Assembly: GCA_951799405.1 (NCBI GenBank)
Contig: OX637339.1
Coordinates: 9,548,001 to 9,612,000 of the forward strand
DNA: 64,000 bases
Source of the DNA: Agapetus fuscipes
Lineage: Eukaryota; Arthropoda; Insecta; Trichoptera; Glossosomatidae
Reading direction: 5' to 3'
Every line of letters begins with the position of its first letter. Positions within the stretch are counted from its first letter, which is position 1. A program made the position numbers and the translations under genes. Below the pieces are notes generated by a model. The model saw only the letters and a list, made by a program, of their open reading frames with translations, was not told where the DNA came from and did not search any database. This document shows, in pieces, positions 53,401-62,777 of the stretch.

Positions 53401-56400
53401 AGCGATGTTTGAATGACATGAATGTGAGGGCTGTCAGTTGATACGGCGATGTTTACAAGACCGTGACGTCACGCGAGAAAATTTCATCTAGTAGCGTTTT
53501 GGCGCGAAAATTCAAAAGTCGATTTTAAAATGCTAATAACTTTGCTAAAAATACAACTAAAATTAAAATTCAAGAAGTTTTGGGCTAATAAAGCATAAAC
53601 AAATTTAAATCACAAAAAAAAGAAAAATGTGAAAATACCCTATTGTAAAACTTCGCATTCATACACAAACGTACCGTTTACAGAAAAATGTATGAAAACT
53701 GGAATTGCGCCTGCACGAGAGATGTTTTAGTTTCTATACGTTTTTTGGTAAACTGCAAGGTTGAATTCAAACGTAAAGTTATATAATTGAAGTAACGGAA
53801 GTCTCTCTCTCTCGTTGTAGAATGATGGAAGAAATAAATAATTCTTTATTATGATTTCAAGGTGTCGATTTTATGACTTCAGAAAAATAAAATCCTTAAA
53901 TTATTGCCTTTGAATAATCTACCAACTTAGTTGCAATGATCTTCGTGCGTTCCTTGACTTATAGGTTGGTATGTAAATGATTTACAAAAATGTAATTTGT
54001 CATGTATGTTCCTTGACTTATAGGTTGTTATGCGGCTGACCACCCATAATATAAAAAAATGGTTCACTTTGCCAATGTCACCCCTGTTTCAGGGAAGGAC
54101 GGCAAGAGTTACAAGGCTTATGTTCATTTGAGATTGGGTTTTTATATTGTAGGTCCACATGCGGCATGTGTTAGCGCGAAATTATACATATCTGCTTGTG
54201 GGAATGCATTTAATATAAATCTTAAATGATTTATATCTTTGCAGCTTAGATTAGATTAGATGAGGCTGACCACCCATACTGTAAAAAATGGTTCACTTTG
54301 CCAATGTCACCCCTGTTTCAGGGAAGGTCGGCAAAAGTTGTGGGGCTTATGTTCATTTGAGGTTTGGATTTTATTTGTAAGTACGCATTCAGCATTTATA
54401 AGCGCGAACTACACGTGTTGGTTTGTGGGCATACATCAGAGAGCTTTAACTGAATATATCCTTGCAACTTAGATTAAAGATTATAGATCTTCGTGTAGAA
54501 CCAAAGACAGCGATGCAGCATTTTTTTTTCTGTATTTCTATCAATAGTTTTTGTTGCAAAGATACATTAACGTTCATATTAAATGCATGCCCACAAGCAG
54601 ACACGTGTAAGTTGGTGCTTACACACGCGGCATACCTATACCTAAATGTGTACTTTCAATATTAAAAGCCAAATCTTGAAATCTCAAATTAATATACATC
54701 AAATGAACGTACAACTCCTGCCACCCTTCCGTGTAACATAAACGAAACGGTTAAAAAAAAAGACTTTTCTACACATAAATTCTATAAAAATACTAACGTT
54801 ATAATCAAGTACATACTAAATATAAACACCTGTAATTTCGTTGCTTAAATTTCCCGAGGTGCAAATATTTGCTCGGAAACTAGCGTATAACTAAGTAAAT
54901 AGCTAAATAATATTCGAAACTAAAGCAGGGTACAACACAAATAAAAACAGTAATAAAAATATAGTAGGTATTTCTACTTAATGAAGTTATATTTTTTTTA
55001 TTTGTCAGCGTTGCCATATTATTCTTGTTTATGGTCATTACGTGTCACCATAGACAATATTAATAATGGGTAGGTATGATAAAAGATTTCACAGAGCTGC
55101 CAACACAAAACCATAAAAACATATTTGAATCAGCGTTCCCGCGCAAACTTTTGAATTGAAATTGGAACGCGAACGGAAAAGTTTGAAAAAGGAACAGCAA
55201 CTTAATGCAAGGCACGTGACGCCATTATTCTTTTGAAAGTTTCTCTTCCATCGGAGGGGAGAAGGATTTCCTTTGACTAACATATTAATAAAAAAAGAAC
55301 ATTGCAGTTTTAAAATGGGCACATTTGAAAACGTCAAAACAGTTTTGGCGGCCTTGATAGGCTTAATTTGTTACTGATAGCTAAAGCCCCAAGTTACATA
55401 GTTGTGCGACGTTTGCCGGCGAGAAACATTCAAATTCCGAACATTGTTTCATTAGAATGAGGTATTTCATATTTGGTATGAGGCTGATCATCCATAATGT
55501 ACAAATTGATTCACTTTTGCCAGTTTTACCCTTGCAACGCATTAAGTAAAAGCTCAAGGGTTTGTACATTGAAATTGTGAGAATTCATTTTAATTATCTA
55601 ATAATGCAAAAATAAAAACAAAAAAGTTTGTCTTCACGATTAATATCTCGAGCGTTTTCGAAGTGTTAACACACCATCTATAAAAGAAGTCAAAAACTGT
55701 GTCATAAAAAAATGCCCTTTGACAGAATGTCCACCGACAAAATGTACGTAGACAAAATGTCCACGCGATAAAATGTCCACCGACATAATGTCTATTGAAT
55801 TAGAATTTGTGAACCTCAACATTATTTTTTTTACTGTTACAATTTTTGATGGAGGTAACTTTTAAGAGTATTTAAACTCGAATCAATACGCATGTTTGTT
55901 CTTTTGCTCCATTGAACTCGGATAAAGTAATATTTGGGTCCTTCAAACTCGGAATCCTCAACATGGGCTACAATCTGTGACGTAGGTAGTAAAGCCGAGA
56001 GGGGTTTGCGGAAATGTGCGGAGTCCATTATGTTACCTTGTTGACAGCGTTCTGCAGGGAATCAGGATCACTGACTGAGAAGCAGAGCAGGAAGACTCCC
56101 GCGTCCTGGTACGCCAGGGGGCGCACCGTGTCATAAGCGGGGGTACCTGCAACATAAATACATATTGTTACGAACGTATAAGTTACGTGAGCCTAATCAC
56201 GCTGGTTGGTGTGTGTGACGTATCTGGTATAGTGTGGAACAATTCTCTAGTACCATCTTCTAGGAAGTATCTACATGTTCGAGGATATGCAAGAATTATC
56301 TCTGCCGCACATATAAACAAGAGCAAAGATTTGACCGTTGAAACGCGAAGACCTGTAAGCAGAGAGTTAGTTGGTGAGTGTGTGTGACGTCTCTGGTATA

Positions 56401-59400
56401 GAGTGGAACAATTCTCTAGTACCATCTTCTAGGAAGTATCATGTTCGAGAACATGCAAGAATTATCTCTGCCGCACATATAAATACGAGCAAAGATTTGA
56501 CCATTGTAACGCAATGGCCTGTAAGCAGAAAGTGCAGAGAGTATATTGTAAACGATTTTGTGAAAAATAAATCTTGTGAAATAAATTTTAATCGCAATTT
56601 ACTTAAAATAACCCCAAGTGAAAACGTAACAAAATAGTAGGATGATTTATTAGGTGAGCGCTATTTTTCTGTGAATCAAGAGCCCTCTACGAGCTTGCAG
56701 TCGTCGCTGTAGAAAGCGTCGATTCTCAAGAAAGAACCAATTGCTGTAAGGCTGGATGGGCCTGTGGAGACGGTTCTTTGGAAGGCCGAGAGCCTTGACC
56801 AAAGCGCAGCGAAGAGCATTAAAAAAAAAACGAGATTTTTTTTTGTGGTCCTACGGGAATCGAACCTCACAATCACGAGTCCAAAGCGTTAACCGCTACA
56901 CTACGGACTGGTCACAAAACGTTATACAATATAGTACTGTAATAATAAACACAATACTGTAATGATAATGCCAAGGTCAAACACTCCCGAACATTTACAA
57001 ACATTCATGAACATTCTGGAGACAGCGAGTATTTTCGAGAAGAGAGGATGTGACATTTATAAAGTTTTTTTTTTCAGTACATTTTATTAGAGTAAACTAA
57101 AAGGAAATTCGATAAGACATATCCGGTCGATAGCTCAGTTAGTAGAGTGCTTGCATTCCATGCCGTGAGATTGGATTCGAATTCTACCGAGGGTGTCAGA
57201 AATGAATTCCCGTTTCGGTGTTTATTTCAAACCCCAAAAAATACCGGCAAGGTTTACTCAGCCTTCACAAGAAATGAGTACCAGCCCCCTCGGGAGCTGG
57301 GAAACCCCCACTTCAACTGAAGTGGTTGGCGTAAGGGCGGCCCCCTTACCTGTAAAAATAAATAGGTTCAACTCGCCACATGCGACCCCTTCGGGGATAA
57401 CGCGGCAAGAAGTTACACTATATGTGTAACTTAGTTGCGTTTTTTTTTAATACCACATTTCTTAGCAACATCTTTGAAGGAAAATCTAGGGAAGACGAAC
57501 AAGAGGTCACACAAGAACTTCGAACTTCCAGGATTTTAAACTCATGGTCGTCATGCACAAATTTCAGTCATAACCGTACACTGAAGTCATGAAACTATCT
57601 ACAAAGTTTCATTATAGTACCTACAGTTGAAATGTTTCGAAATGATCATTACGAAACGTCTTATGGGAATCTTCTCTTTTCACACGGTCCGGTTTTCCTA
57701 TGGTTTTGGCCGCAAAATTTATGGGATATCCATATTCCATATCCTATCTCTGATTCAGCACCGGACTGTGCGCGTGAAAAATGTCTAAATTACCAGGGGC
57801 GGAAGTCTCGACAGCAGTCGGTAGATCTTACCGTAGCTATTTGAAGATATGACGGAATAAAGCATGGCGGTGCCTGAACAGCTGCTCGATATAAAATGGA
57901 TCAGCTGTCGATACGGCGCCATGTTTTATTTTTCCGTCCTATTTTCAAAAAGATACGTTAAGATCTCTACAATAAGAGACTTCCACCCCAGTTACGAGTA
58001 CAAAATAACTATTTCAACACGGATGGCTAGCAACTAACTATTATTCTTCCTACATTTTTCAGATTAAAGTTCTGATAAAGGGAAATTCATGATTTCGCCA
58101 GCAGGCACATAATGTAAGGCAGGCACTTATGTACAATTAGTTACGTGAGGAGGGAATTTTTAATAATTAATTACTTTTTATGGATGCCGCTTTACATTCA
58201 TAAAATATGTGGATAAAAGGGAAGAGCAGTAACGGTGTGAGCGCTAAGGCAACATTCACATTACGCGCAGTGTTTCATTTCAGAAATTTTACGGCGTAAC
58301 GTATTCGTGAGTATTCCATATTTAAAAATTGAATTGATTACAGATTTTGCGAACCGGAATTGAATTACTCAACATTTCTTAGGAATCGTATCCGACGTCA
58401 ATAGAAAGAGTAAACCTTAGAGGCACGAACTGAGCTGCCGTAAGAAAATGTCGCTCGAGATCAAATATTTTTTTATAGAGGGACAGTACTCCCATCTATG
58501 GTCCACTTTTGTATCAACACGTCGAATAAACCTTTATGTTTATTATTAGAATTACCTTTTGTAATTTTTGCATTAAGAGTGTTTCTTTCAATTCTACCAA
58601 TTTCTCGATTTCTACAATCTCCGATCTCGAGCACCAACTTTTTTTTATAATTCAGTTTGTACTTCTTTGGCATGATAGAGACGTTTCTTCTGATGGCGAC
58701 TACGACAAAACGGTGAGTAATTCGATCTTTTCTTCATCGCAATTCGTAAACCTTTTGTTTACTACAAAAGTAGCCGAACGCGAAGATCGCCGCGCCGCTT
58801 TGTCAACGGCCTTTAAAATGCTTTCTGCTCTCAAAAGCGAAACGTCAGCAAAAATGCGGCGTCCAGAACATGGTCTAACCCAAAAGGATTTACAAATGAT
58901 TCATCATGTAACGCTGACAATCAAAGAGAAAGTTCTGTATTCCGTGATCTGTTTTCAAAACTTTATAAAAAATGTGCGTTTTATTGATTGTTTTTTTTTT
59001 TATCAAAATTCAAAAAGGGCAAAAGTAGGGGTATTGCGAAGTTCGTAGTAAGCCTTGCTTTTTTCCCGTTCCACAGAGAGAGGTTTTCCTTTTAAATGGG
59101 TGTAATTCCAGCGATAGGTCCCCCATAGCGAAGTAATGAGATGTGAATTTGGTGCTGGGGCAGGAATGAGGCTGCCCCTCTAGTCTGCTAGCCTGCCCCT
59201 CACTAAACGTTAGACTTTTATTATATTAGGGGGGCGATGTGAGAAAACGGGGAGGTCACAGGAAAATATGAAGTTGATATTATGATGGGAAAAATATGTA
59301 CGTGCGAACTTAATAATTGAGATGTGAAAGGAAAAAGAGGAACGGAAAGAACAAGGACATGACAATAATAATAATAATAATCTGTAATAATAATCTATAC

Positions 59401-60542
59401 TATAAGTTGCAAAGGTATTATTTCCATTTAGGGCTCATATTTTATTTATACCCACAAAGCAGGCACATGTAAGTCCACGCTTACAGATGCTACATGTGTA
59501 CCTACACACAAAATAAACCAAAGTTCACATGACCTTGCAACTCCTGCCGCCCATAATATTTTTCATATACGAGTATTTTGTGTGATATTATTAATTTTGA
59601 AATGAGATTTCTCTTTCAAATTCAAAAGTGATTATTTGCAATTTATGAATTACTAATCTAATCTAATCTAAGTTGCAAAGATATGTTACATTGGAGATTC
59701 ACATTACATGCATTCTCACAACCATACACGTACAAGTTCGCGCTTGCACATGCCTCATGTGAACCTACAACATAAAAACCAAATCTCAAATGGACATACA
59801 CCCTGCAACTCTTGCCGTCCTTCCCTGAGACAGGGGTGACATTGGCAAAGTGAACCATTTTTACAGCATGGGTGGTCAGCCGCTTACCAACCTATAAGTC
59901 AAGGAACTTACAAAAAAAGGAAGGAAAATTACAATTTCATGAAAACAATACTTCCATGTTTTCTCGAGAGCTGTTCACATTATGAAAAAAAAATCGATGT
60001 TAAAGCATATCGCGACTTTAAAGGTAAAACTGAATAAGTGCTAACTCACTGATTGGAGAAATCGTAGATACAACATTTTATTGCCGGTAACTTCTCATAG
60101 TAAGTGAACTCATTATGAGGCAGTGTTCATGAAAGTGTTCTAAAGTACAGGATTTTCGAATTGTGTTTGTTTTGTGTTTTCTCTCGTAGAGAATAGTGAA
60201 AAATGTGCATTTATCAGAGAAACCCATGTTAGCTTCATATGCCACTTATTCAGTTTTACCTTTAAGGTCTCGATAAAAATAATTTTATTTATATTTATTT
60301 CATGTACCTGTAAATTTTCATTTTTAATTTATTTTTATTTTGCTAGCTTTATTTTATGTGGATCGAACTCTTTCATATTCAGTTTTTAAAAGGCTTTCAG
60401 TCGTTTATCTGTAAAAAGAAGACATATCACGAGAGTAGAAGAAGAAGTGTTTACCTGAAGTGTCCCACGCTGAGAATGTGATTCTATAGTCCGTGACGTT
60501 GTAGGTGGCGCTGTACTTCTCAAAACCAGTAGGAGTGTAGTT
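47328..60542 (-). CDS. Rho-family small GTPase, Rnd-like (5' exons beyond window)
   Basis: A multi-exon minus-strand gene. Exons in transcript order: 60455-60542, 56037-56146, 51261-51395, 48232-48381 and 47328-47408 (stop). All have GT/AG borders, and all join in frame. The product is a membrane-anchored signalling GTPase of the Rho family. Switch I is NYTPTGFEKYSATYNV (the conserved effector Thr is in YTPT). The G3 region reads WDTSG, as in Rnd proteins, followed by TPAYDTVRPLAYQDAG, so the catalytic Gln61 equivalent is missing. The Rho insert region follows WYKEIRSHCP..VILCGCRTDLR. G5 is in VETSAR. The basic tail ends GRAKSCCVM, a CAAX prenylation box. The P-loop exon must lie beyond 64000. 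The missing Gln and the DTSG motif suggest weak GTP hydrolysis (inference from Rnd proteins). SINE and LTR insertions crowd its introns. Confidence 0.92.
48232..48381 (-). CDS. Rho-type GTPase exon (G5 region)
   Basis: Acceptor CTATGTCGCAG, donor AAACAG|GTAACA. 50 codons: ALSVSRQLGATTYVETSART, ASKGVRDAFEVAALAALGKL, ending QKQ. A decayed partial copy lies at 48899-48946. Confidence 0.9.
48450..48645 (+). mobile_element. SINE-C copy, 3' truncated
   Basis: The head GACCGGTCCGTAGTCCACTG and GGGTTCGAATCCCGGC is followed by GAAAAATTAATAAACCTTTA. The last part of the family consensus is missing. Confidence 0.8.
48648..48820 (+). mobile_element. SINE-B head joined to a modular minisatellite scrap
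   Basis: AGCAAGAGTTCGATCCCCACC (box B within AGTTCGATCC) and TTATTTCCCGTTTCGGTGTC, then at about 48768 a switch to TACGTTATGTCGGTG repeated twice, related to the array at 42095-42440. Confidence 0.65.
48899..48946 (-). pseudogene. Decayed partial duplicate of the Rho-type G5 exon
   Basis: On the minus strand an acceptor-like CCATATCACAG precedes GCGCTGTCCGTAAGTCGG, then a stop (TAG), then a region that still reads AATYVET with one frame adjustment. It matches the start of the true exon (48232-48381) and about 15 bp of its upstream intron. The duplicate ends after about 48 bp. It lies about 520 bp upstream of the true exon in the same intron. Confidence 0.8.
49060..49130 (+). repeat. MITE-F related scrap
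   Basis: GTGCAGAGAGGGCGCCTCC, TGAAGATGTTTTCTCTACGG and CTCTAATATCCA match the segment at 3843-3930. Confidence 0.45.
49140..50300. other. AT/T-rich intronic stretch
   Basis: Inside the Rho-gene intron. No exon seen. A T-rich block (49990-50215) ends in (AAAAT)n at 50215-50245, which may be a LINE tail. Confidence 0.5.
50305..50380 (-). mobile_element. SINE-B head scrap
   Basis: Reverse head: CGAATCCTAGGTATGGAACG and CCAACTGAGCTATCTAT. Confidence 0.6.
50380..50610 (-). repeat. REP-A copy
   Basis: Reverse-oriented: TTGAATGCATGCCCACAAG, AAAACAGGGGTGACGTTGAC and GTATGGGTGGTCAGCTTCAT. Confidence 0.75.
50940..51257 (+). mobile_element. SINE-B copy abutting a splice donor
   Basis: Diverged head (near 50950-51010), GGCAAGGTGTATTAAGC, GAGAACCAGCCCCCCCGG, CACATGCGACCCCTTTGGGC and the 3' end GTAGCTTAGTTGCG at 51257. 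Three bases then separate it from the Rho-gene exon at 51261. Confidence 0.8.
51261..51395 (-). CDS. Rho-type GTPase exon (G4 region)
   Basis: Acceptor CTGTTTCCAG, donor GAACAG|GTACGC. Encodes WYKEIRSHCPATPVILCGCR, TDLRADQDTLSYLAKQ and the Rho insert. The usual (N/T)KxD is replaced by RTDLR. A SINE-B ends 3 bp into the intron. Confidence 0.9.
51640..51712 (-). mobile_element. SINE-C head scrap
   Basis: CTCCGCCAGGAATCGAACTC and AACCACTAGACTACAGACAG are the tRNA-like head in reverse. Body lost. Confidence 0.55.
51720..52430. other. Intronic stretch without a gene
   Basis: T-rich runs of TTCTTTC type. An LTR-start-like TGTTACGAAATTAGG at 52239 is too short to call. Confidence 0.45.
52436..52595 (+). 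repeat. REP-D: LINE coding tail with (GTTACA)n end
   Basis: Reads CMKKVMDMNELKEVCKDRKK then WRQLCRGSGHP and a stop, followed by TAGCGGAATGGCGACAGAG and about six GTTACA units (52562-52595). The terminal hexamer array is typical of target-primed LINE 3' ends. Confidence 0.7.
53039..53645. mobile_element. 607-bp MITE
   Basis: Ends CAATAGGGTATTT and AAATACCCTATTG are exact inverted repeats. The interior is AT-rich with paired GACGTCA and TGACGTCACGCG motifs and no long frame. The family is not identified. Confidence 0.7.
53940..54255 (+). repeat. REP-A copy with LINE 3' leader
   Basis: Includes TGTAATTTGTCATGTATGTT, also seen between the LINE tail and REP-A at 15280, then a full REP-A ending in TTAGATTAGAT. 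Confidence 0.75.
54256..54490 (+). repeat. REP-A copy, tandem
   Basis: Begins directly at the TTAGA tail of the previous copy (GAGGCTGACCACCCATACTG) and ends in CTTGCAACTTAGATTAAAG. A second insertion into the tail of the first. Confidence 0.75.
54545..54730 (-). repeat. REP-A copy, partial
   Basis: Reverse-oriented: TTGCAAAGATACATTAACG, AAATGCATGCCCACAAGC and ACGTACAACTCCTGCC. Confidence 0.65.
54740..55375. other. Intronic stretch without a gene
   Basis: AT-rich. The 82-codon minus-strand frame at 55089-55337 has no recognisable motif or splice support. Confidence 0.45.
55380..55450 (+). mobile_element. MITE-E scrap
   Basis: GCGACGTTTGCCGGCGAGAAA and AAATTCCGAACATTG-like end only. Confidence 0.4.
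55470..55560 (+). repeat. REP-A scrap
   Basis: GGTATGAGGCTGATCATCCA and GATTCACTTTTGCCAGTTTT. Confidence 0.5.
55715..55800 (+). repeat. Short modular minisatellite
   Basis: Five units of CGACAAAATGTCCAC type (GACAGAATGTCCACCGAC, AAATGTCCACGCGATAA). Same unit as 42095-42440. Confidence 0.75.
56037..56146 (-). CDS. Rho-type GTPase exon (switch II)
   Basis: Acceptor TTATGTTGCAG, donor AACAAG|GTAAC. Encodes TPAYDTVRPLAYQDAGVFLL and SVSDPDSLQNAVNK. A solo LTR begins 20 bp upstream of the acceptor. Confidence 0.9.
56166..56631 (+). mobile_element. Solo LTR
   Basis: 466 bp with ends TGTTACGAACG and AAAACGTAACA, the same end type as the DEK-carrying element (TGTAACG...CGTAACA) but otherwise different. 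It contains an internal duplication of about 165 bp (both copies have GTGGAACAATTCTCTAGTAC and GAATTATCTCTGCCGCACAT) and AATAAA motifs near the right end. No partner LTR or internal region is visible. The target duplication is not clear. Confidence 0.75.
56640..56918 (-). mobile_element. SINE-C copy
   Basis: Reverse-oriented: AATCAAGAGCCCTCTACGAG, GGCTGGATGGGCC and, at the head, TACGGGAATCGAACCTCAC plus CGCTACACTACGGACTGGTC. Confidence 0.75.
57120..57440 (+). mobile_element. SINE-B, best-preserved full copy
   Basis: Head TCCGGTCGATAGCTCAGTTA (box A) and GGATTCGAATTCTACC (box B), then GAGTGTCAG-type junction, GGCAAGGTTTACTCAGCCTT, CCCTCGGGAGCTGGGAAACC, AACTCGCCACATGCGACCCC and the 3' end TAACTTAGTTGCG before a T run. 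About 320 bp. Confidence 0.85.
57455..57570 (+). pseudogene. LINE tail scrap
   Basis: AACATCTTTGAAGGAAAATC and GAACTTCCAGGATTT parallel the remnant at 4725-4800 (TTTGAAGGAAGGAAGATCTT, TTCTTCCAGGATTTGAAG). Confidence 0.5.
57785..57995. mobile_element. Hairpin MITE
   Basis: Outer ends GGGGCGGAAGTCTC and GAGACTTCCACCCC, inner arms around GATCTTACCGTA.../ and CATGGCGG...CGCCATG, with ATGACGGAATAAAGCATG against CATGTTTTATTTTTCCGTC. Related to the element at 3447-3616. Confidence 0.65.
58000..59385. other. Intronic stretch; one unassigned plus-strand frame
   Basis: A 170-codon frame (58536-59048, plus) is open. Its middle (AEREDRRAALSTAFKMLSAL) looks protein-like, but the start is low-complexity Phe/Ile/Ser and I recognise no domain. 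It lies antisense within the Rho-gene intron. An ATG-donor combination near 58672-58712 (ACAAAACG|GTGAGT) does not join to it in frame. Probably a decayed element; a real gene cannot be excluded. Confidence 0.3.
59390..59560 (-). repeat. REP-A copy, partial
   Basis: Reverse-oriented: AGTTGCAAAGGTATTATTTC, CACAAAGCAGGCACATGTAA and GACCTTGCAACTCCTGCC. Confidence 0.65.
59655..59910 (-). repeat. REP-A copy, full length
   Basis: Starts with the inverted tail (AATCTAATCTAAGTTGC) and ends GGGTGGTCAGCCGCTTACC, CTATAAGTCAAGGAAC. Confidence 0.8.
60455..60542 (-). CDS. Rho-type GTPase exon (switch I, start of switch II)
   Basis: Acceptor TTTATTTCAG, donor TTCAG|GTAAAC. Encodes NYTPTGFEKYSATYNVTDY and ITFSAWDTS. 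Phase 0 to 1. Confidence 0.9.
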
Positions 60543-60584
60543 CTGAAATAAAGGAAAATACCAATTAGTTGTCAGATGATACTA

Positions 60585-60790
60585 AATCTAAATCTAAGCT
60601 GCAAAGAAATGTGTCATTTGAGATTCATATTAAATGCATTCCCACAAGCAGACACGCATAATTTCGCGCTCACACATGCCGCATGTGGACCTACAATATA
60701 AAAACCCAATCTCAAATGAACATAAGCCCTGCAACTCTTGCCGACCTTCCCTGAAACAGGGGTGACATTGGCAAAGTGAACCATTTATAA
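60585..60790 (-). repeat. REP-A copy beside the Rho-type exon
   Basis: Reverse-oriented: AAATCTAAATCTAAGCTGC, GAAACAGGGGTGACATTGGC and AAAGTGAACCATT. It starts about 45 bp from the exon ending at 60542. Confidence 0.8.
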
Positions 60791-60964
60791 TAAAAGAAGA
60801 ATTTAGAATACAATTATAATAAAAGGAAAGTTCAAATTACTCGCCAGATGATATGATTCTGTCATACGAATAATTGTGACAGCTGTATACTTGACACTGG
60901 CGCCCCTGCTCTCCGCGGGATTCGCCAAACAGAAGAAGAAGAAGAATTGTGACAGCTTGATTAT

Positions 60965-61200
60965 TCGTTAGTAGGTATAATCTATAACCTAAGCTGCAAA
61001 TAAATGTTAACATTGAAGGCTTATTTAACATGCATGCCTAGCCGAACTTATGTGCGTCTGCTTTTGGAGGCTTAAATGTTAATACAAGGACAGATTCGAC
61101 ATTTGTAAGCGCAAACTTACACGAGGTTTCTTGTGGACGTGCATGAAATATGAGCCTTACATATAAGTATATCTTTGCAACTTAGATTAAAGATTATACT
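60965..61200. repeat. Two opposed REP-A pieces
   Basis: A reverse piece (ATAACCTAAGCTGCAAATAA, CATGCATGCCTAG) meets a forward piece (GACATTTGTAAGCGCAAAC, TCTTTGCAACTTAGATTAAA). Confidence 0.6.
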
Positions 61201-61599
61201 CGACCGAAAAAAAGCTCTACAGCATATTTTTCACATATTTTTCCACTCATGTTCAACCAATATATGGGAATGTCAAAATATGGTTCATGCTTCATTATTC
61301 ACAAAAAAGAAAACACATTTTTTTCAAAAATACGTAAATGAAAAATGACGGCCCTGTAACAAAGTGATTTTTCAGGATCCTCCATAGTTCATTTTTAATC
61401 TCACTGATACGGCCAACGGAAAACAGTTTTTTTTTCAAATATTTATTCTTTTGACATGAATGCATTGATGGAACGGAAGTGAGAAAAAAAGAATGACTGA
61501 GAATGATAATCCGATCCAGCAATATTATGGATATGAAATTTTACATATGAATACAAGGAAAATATTTTACCAAGTTGGGATACGGTAACGGATATGAAA

Positions 61600-61915
61600 T
61601 GTCCAATCGCAAAGCAACTAGGCTTCACATTCAGTGCAACGCGTTGTCCCCGAAAGGGTGTAGGCGTTTGGAACCTATTAATTTTACAGGTAAGGGAGGC
61701 AGTCTCACGCCAACCTTTTCAATTGAAATGTGGTCTCCAGCTCCGGGTTTTATGGTTGTCATTTCTTTTGAAGACTAAGTAAAACTGATATTTTATTATG
61801 GGTTTGAAATAAACACCGAAACGTGAAATCATTTCTGACACCCTCGGATGGATCGATCCCTAGCCTTTTGGCATTGAATGCAAGCTTTCTACAAACTGAG
61901 CTATTGACCACACAC
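61600..61915 (-). mobile_element. SINE-B copy
   Basis: Reverse-oriented: AGGTAAGGGAGGCAGTCTC, TTTGAAATAAACACCGAAAC, ATCATTTCTGACACCCTCGG and the head ACAAACTGAGCTATTGACC. Confidence 0.75.
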
Positions 61916-62029
61916 ACATATCCGCTAGTTTTAGTTACGTGTGTTGATCGATTTTACTTGAATTGTAAAAGTTTTTTTTTTTAATGGATATCGGGTTTTA
62001 TTTTATGGAGCATGTGTCATGTGGATCCC

Positions 62030-62110
62030 TACTTTCCCTGAAACATGGGTGGCACTGGCAAAAGTGATCCTATTCTTACTATACTATGGCGGTCACCATC
62101 ATACTGTTAT
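62030..62110 (-). repeat. REP-A scrap
   Basis: CTGAAACATGGGTGGCACTG and TACTATGGCGGTCACCATCA. Confidence 0.5.
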
Positions 62111-62177
62111 GTAAATAACAAATACATATAAATGTTAGGTAGTTAGGTAGGTGTATTAGTTATAGCTGATGAGAGCT

Positions 62178-62777
62178 GGACAGAAATTGTCAGTAGATTA
62201 TTACAAATATATGACTTATTTTCTTTAATGACCTAAATAAATGTATTCGCAAACTCATTCCTTATGTTTATTTGTGACCCACGTGACATTATTATAGGAA
62301 ATTATGACGTAGAATAGGAATTACGATCTTACGAAAATTGGCATTCTGAACGGCATAATATGCGCGTCGCTAAGTACGTCATGCAGAAGGGCTATTCGGG
62401 ATCTCAAAGGCGAGGCCGAAGGCGACTGAGACCGATTCGTTGCCGAATGAAAGGTGAATTGTGATTCTCGTTTGAAAATTTGGCTGAAGGCTATTTCTTA
62501 TAAAGGTGAGGAATCTCCCGGAACTGTCAAAATATAGCGCGGCCGATTTACCCCGCCGTACAGCGAAGGACAGAAATTGTCAGTAGATTATTACAAATAT
62601 ATGACTTATTTTCTTTAATGACCTAAATAAATGTATTCGCAAACTCATTCCTTATGTTTATTTGTGACCCACGTGACATTATTTTAGGAAATTATGACGT
62701 AGAATAGGAATTACGATCTTACGAAAATTGGCATTCTGAACGGCATAATATGCGCGTCGCTAAGTACGTCATGCAGA
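62178..62777. repeat. 210-bp direct repeat pair, period 390
   Basis: 62178-62387 and 62568-62777 both run from GGACAGAAATTGTCAGTAG to GTACGTCATGCAGA with almost no differences. A 180-bp GC-richer spacer with AGGCGAGGCCGAAGGCGAC lies between them. Confidence 0.9.

Noticed and set aside
57120..57195. Possible tRNA genes (this and the other SINE heads)
   Set aside because: A and B boxes are present, but the acceptor and anticodon stems do not close. They are joined to SINE bodies and recur as families.
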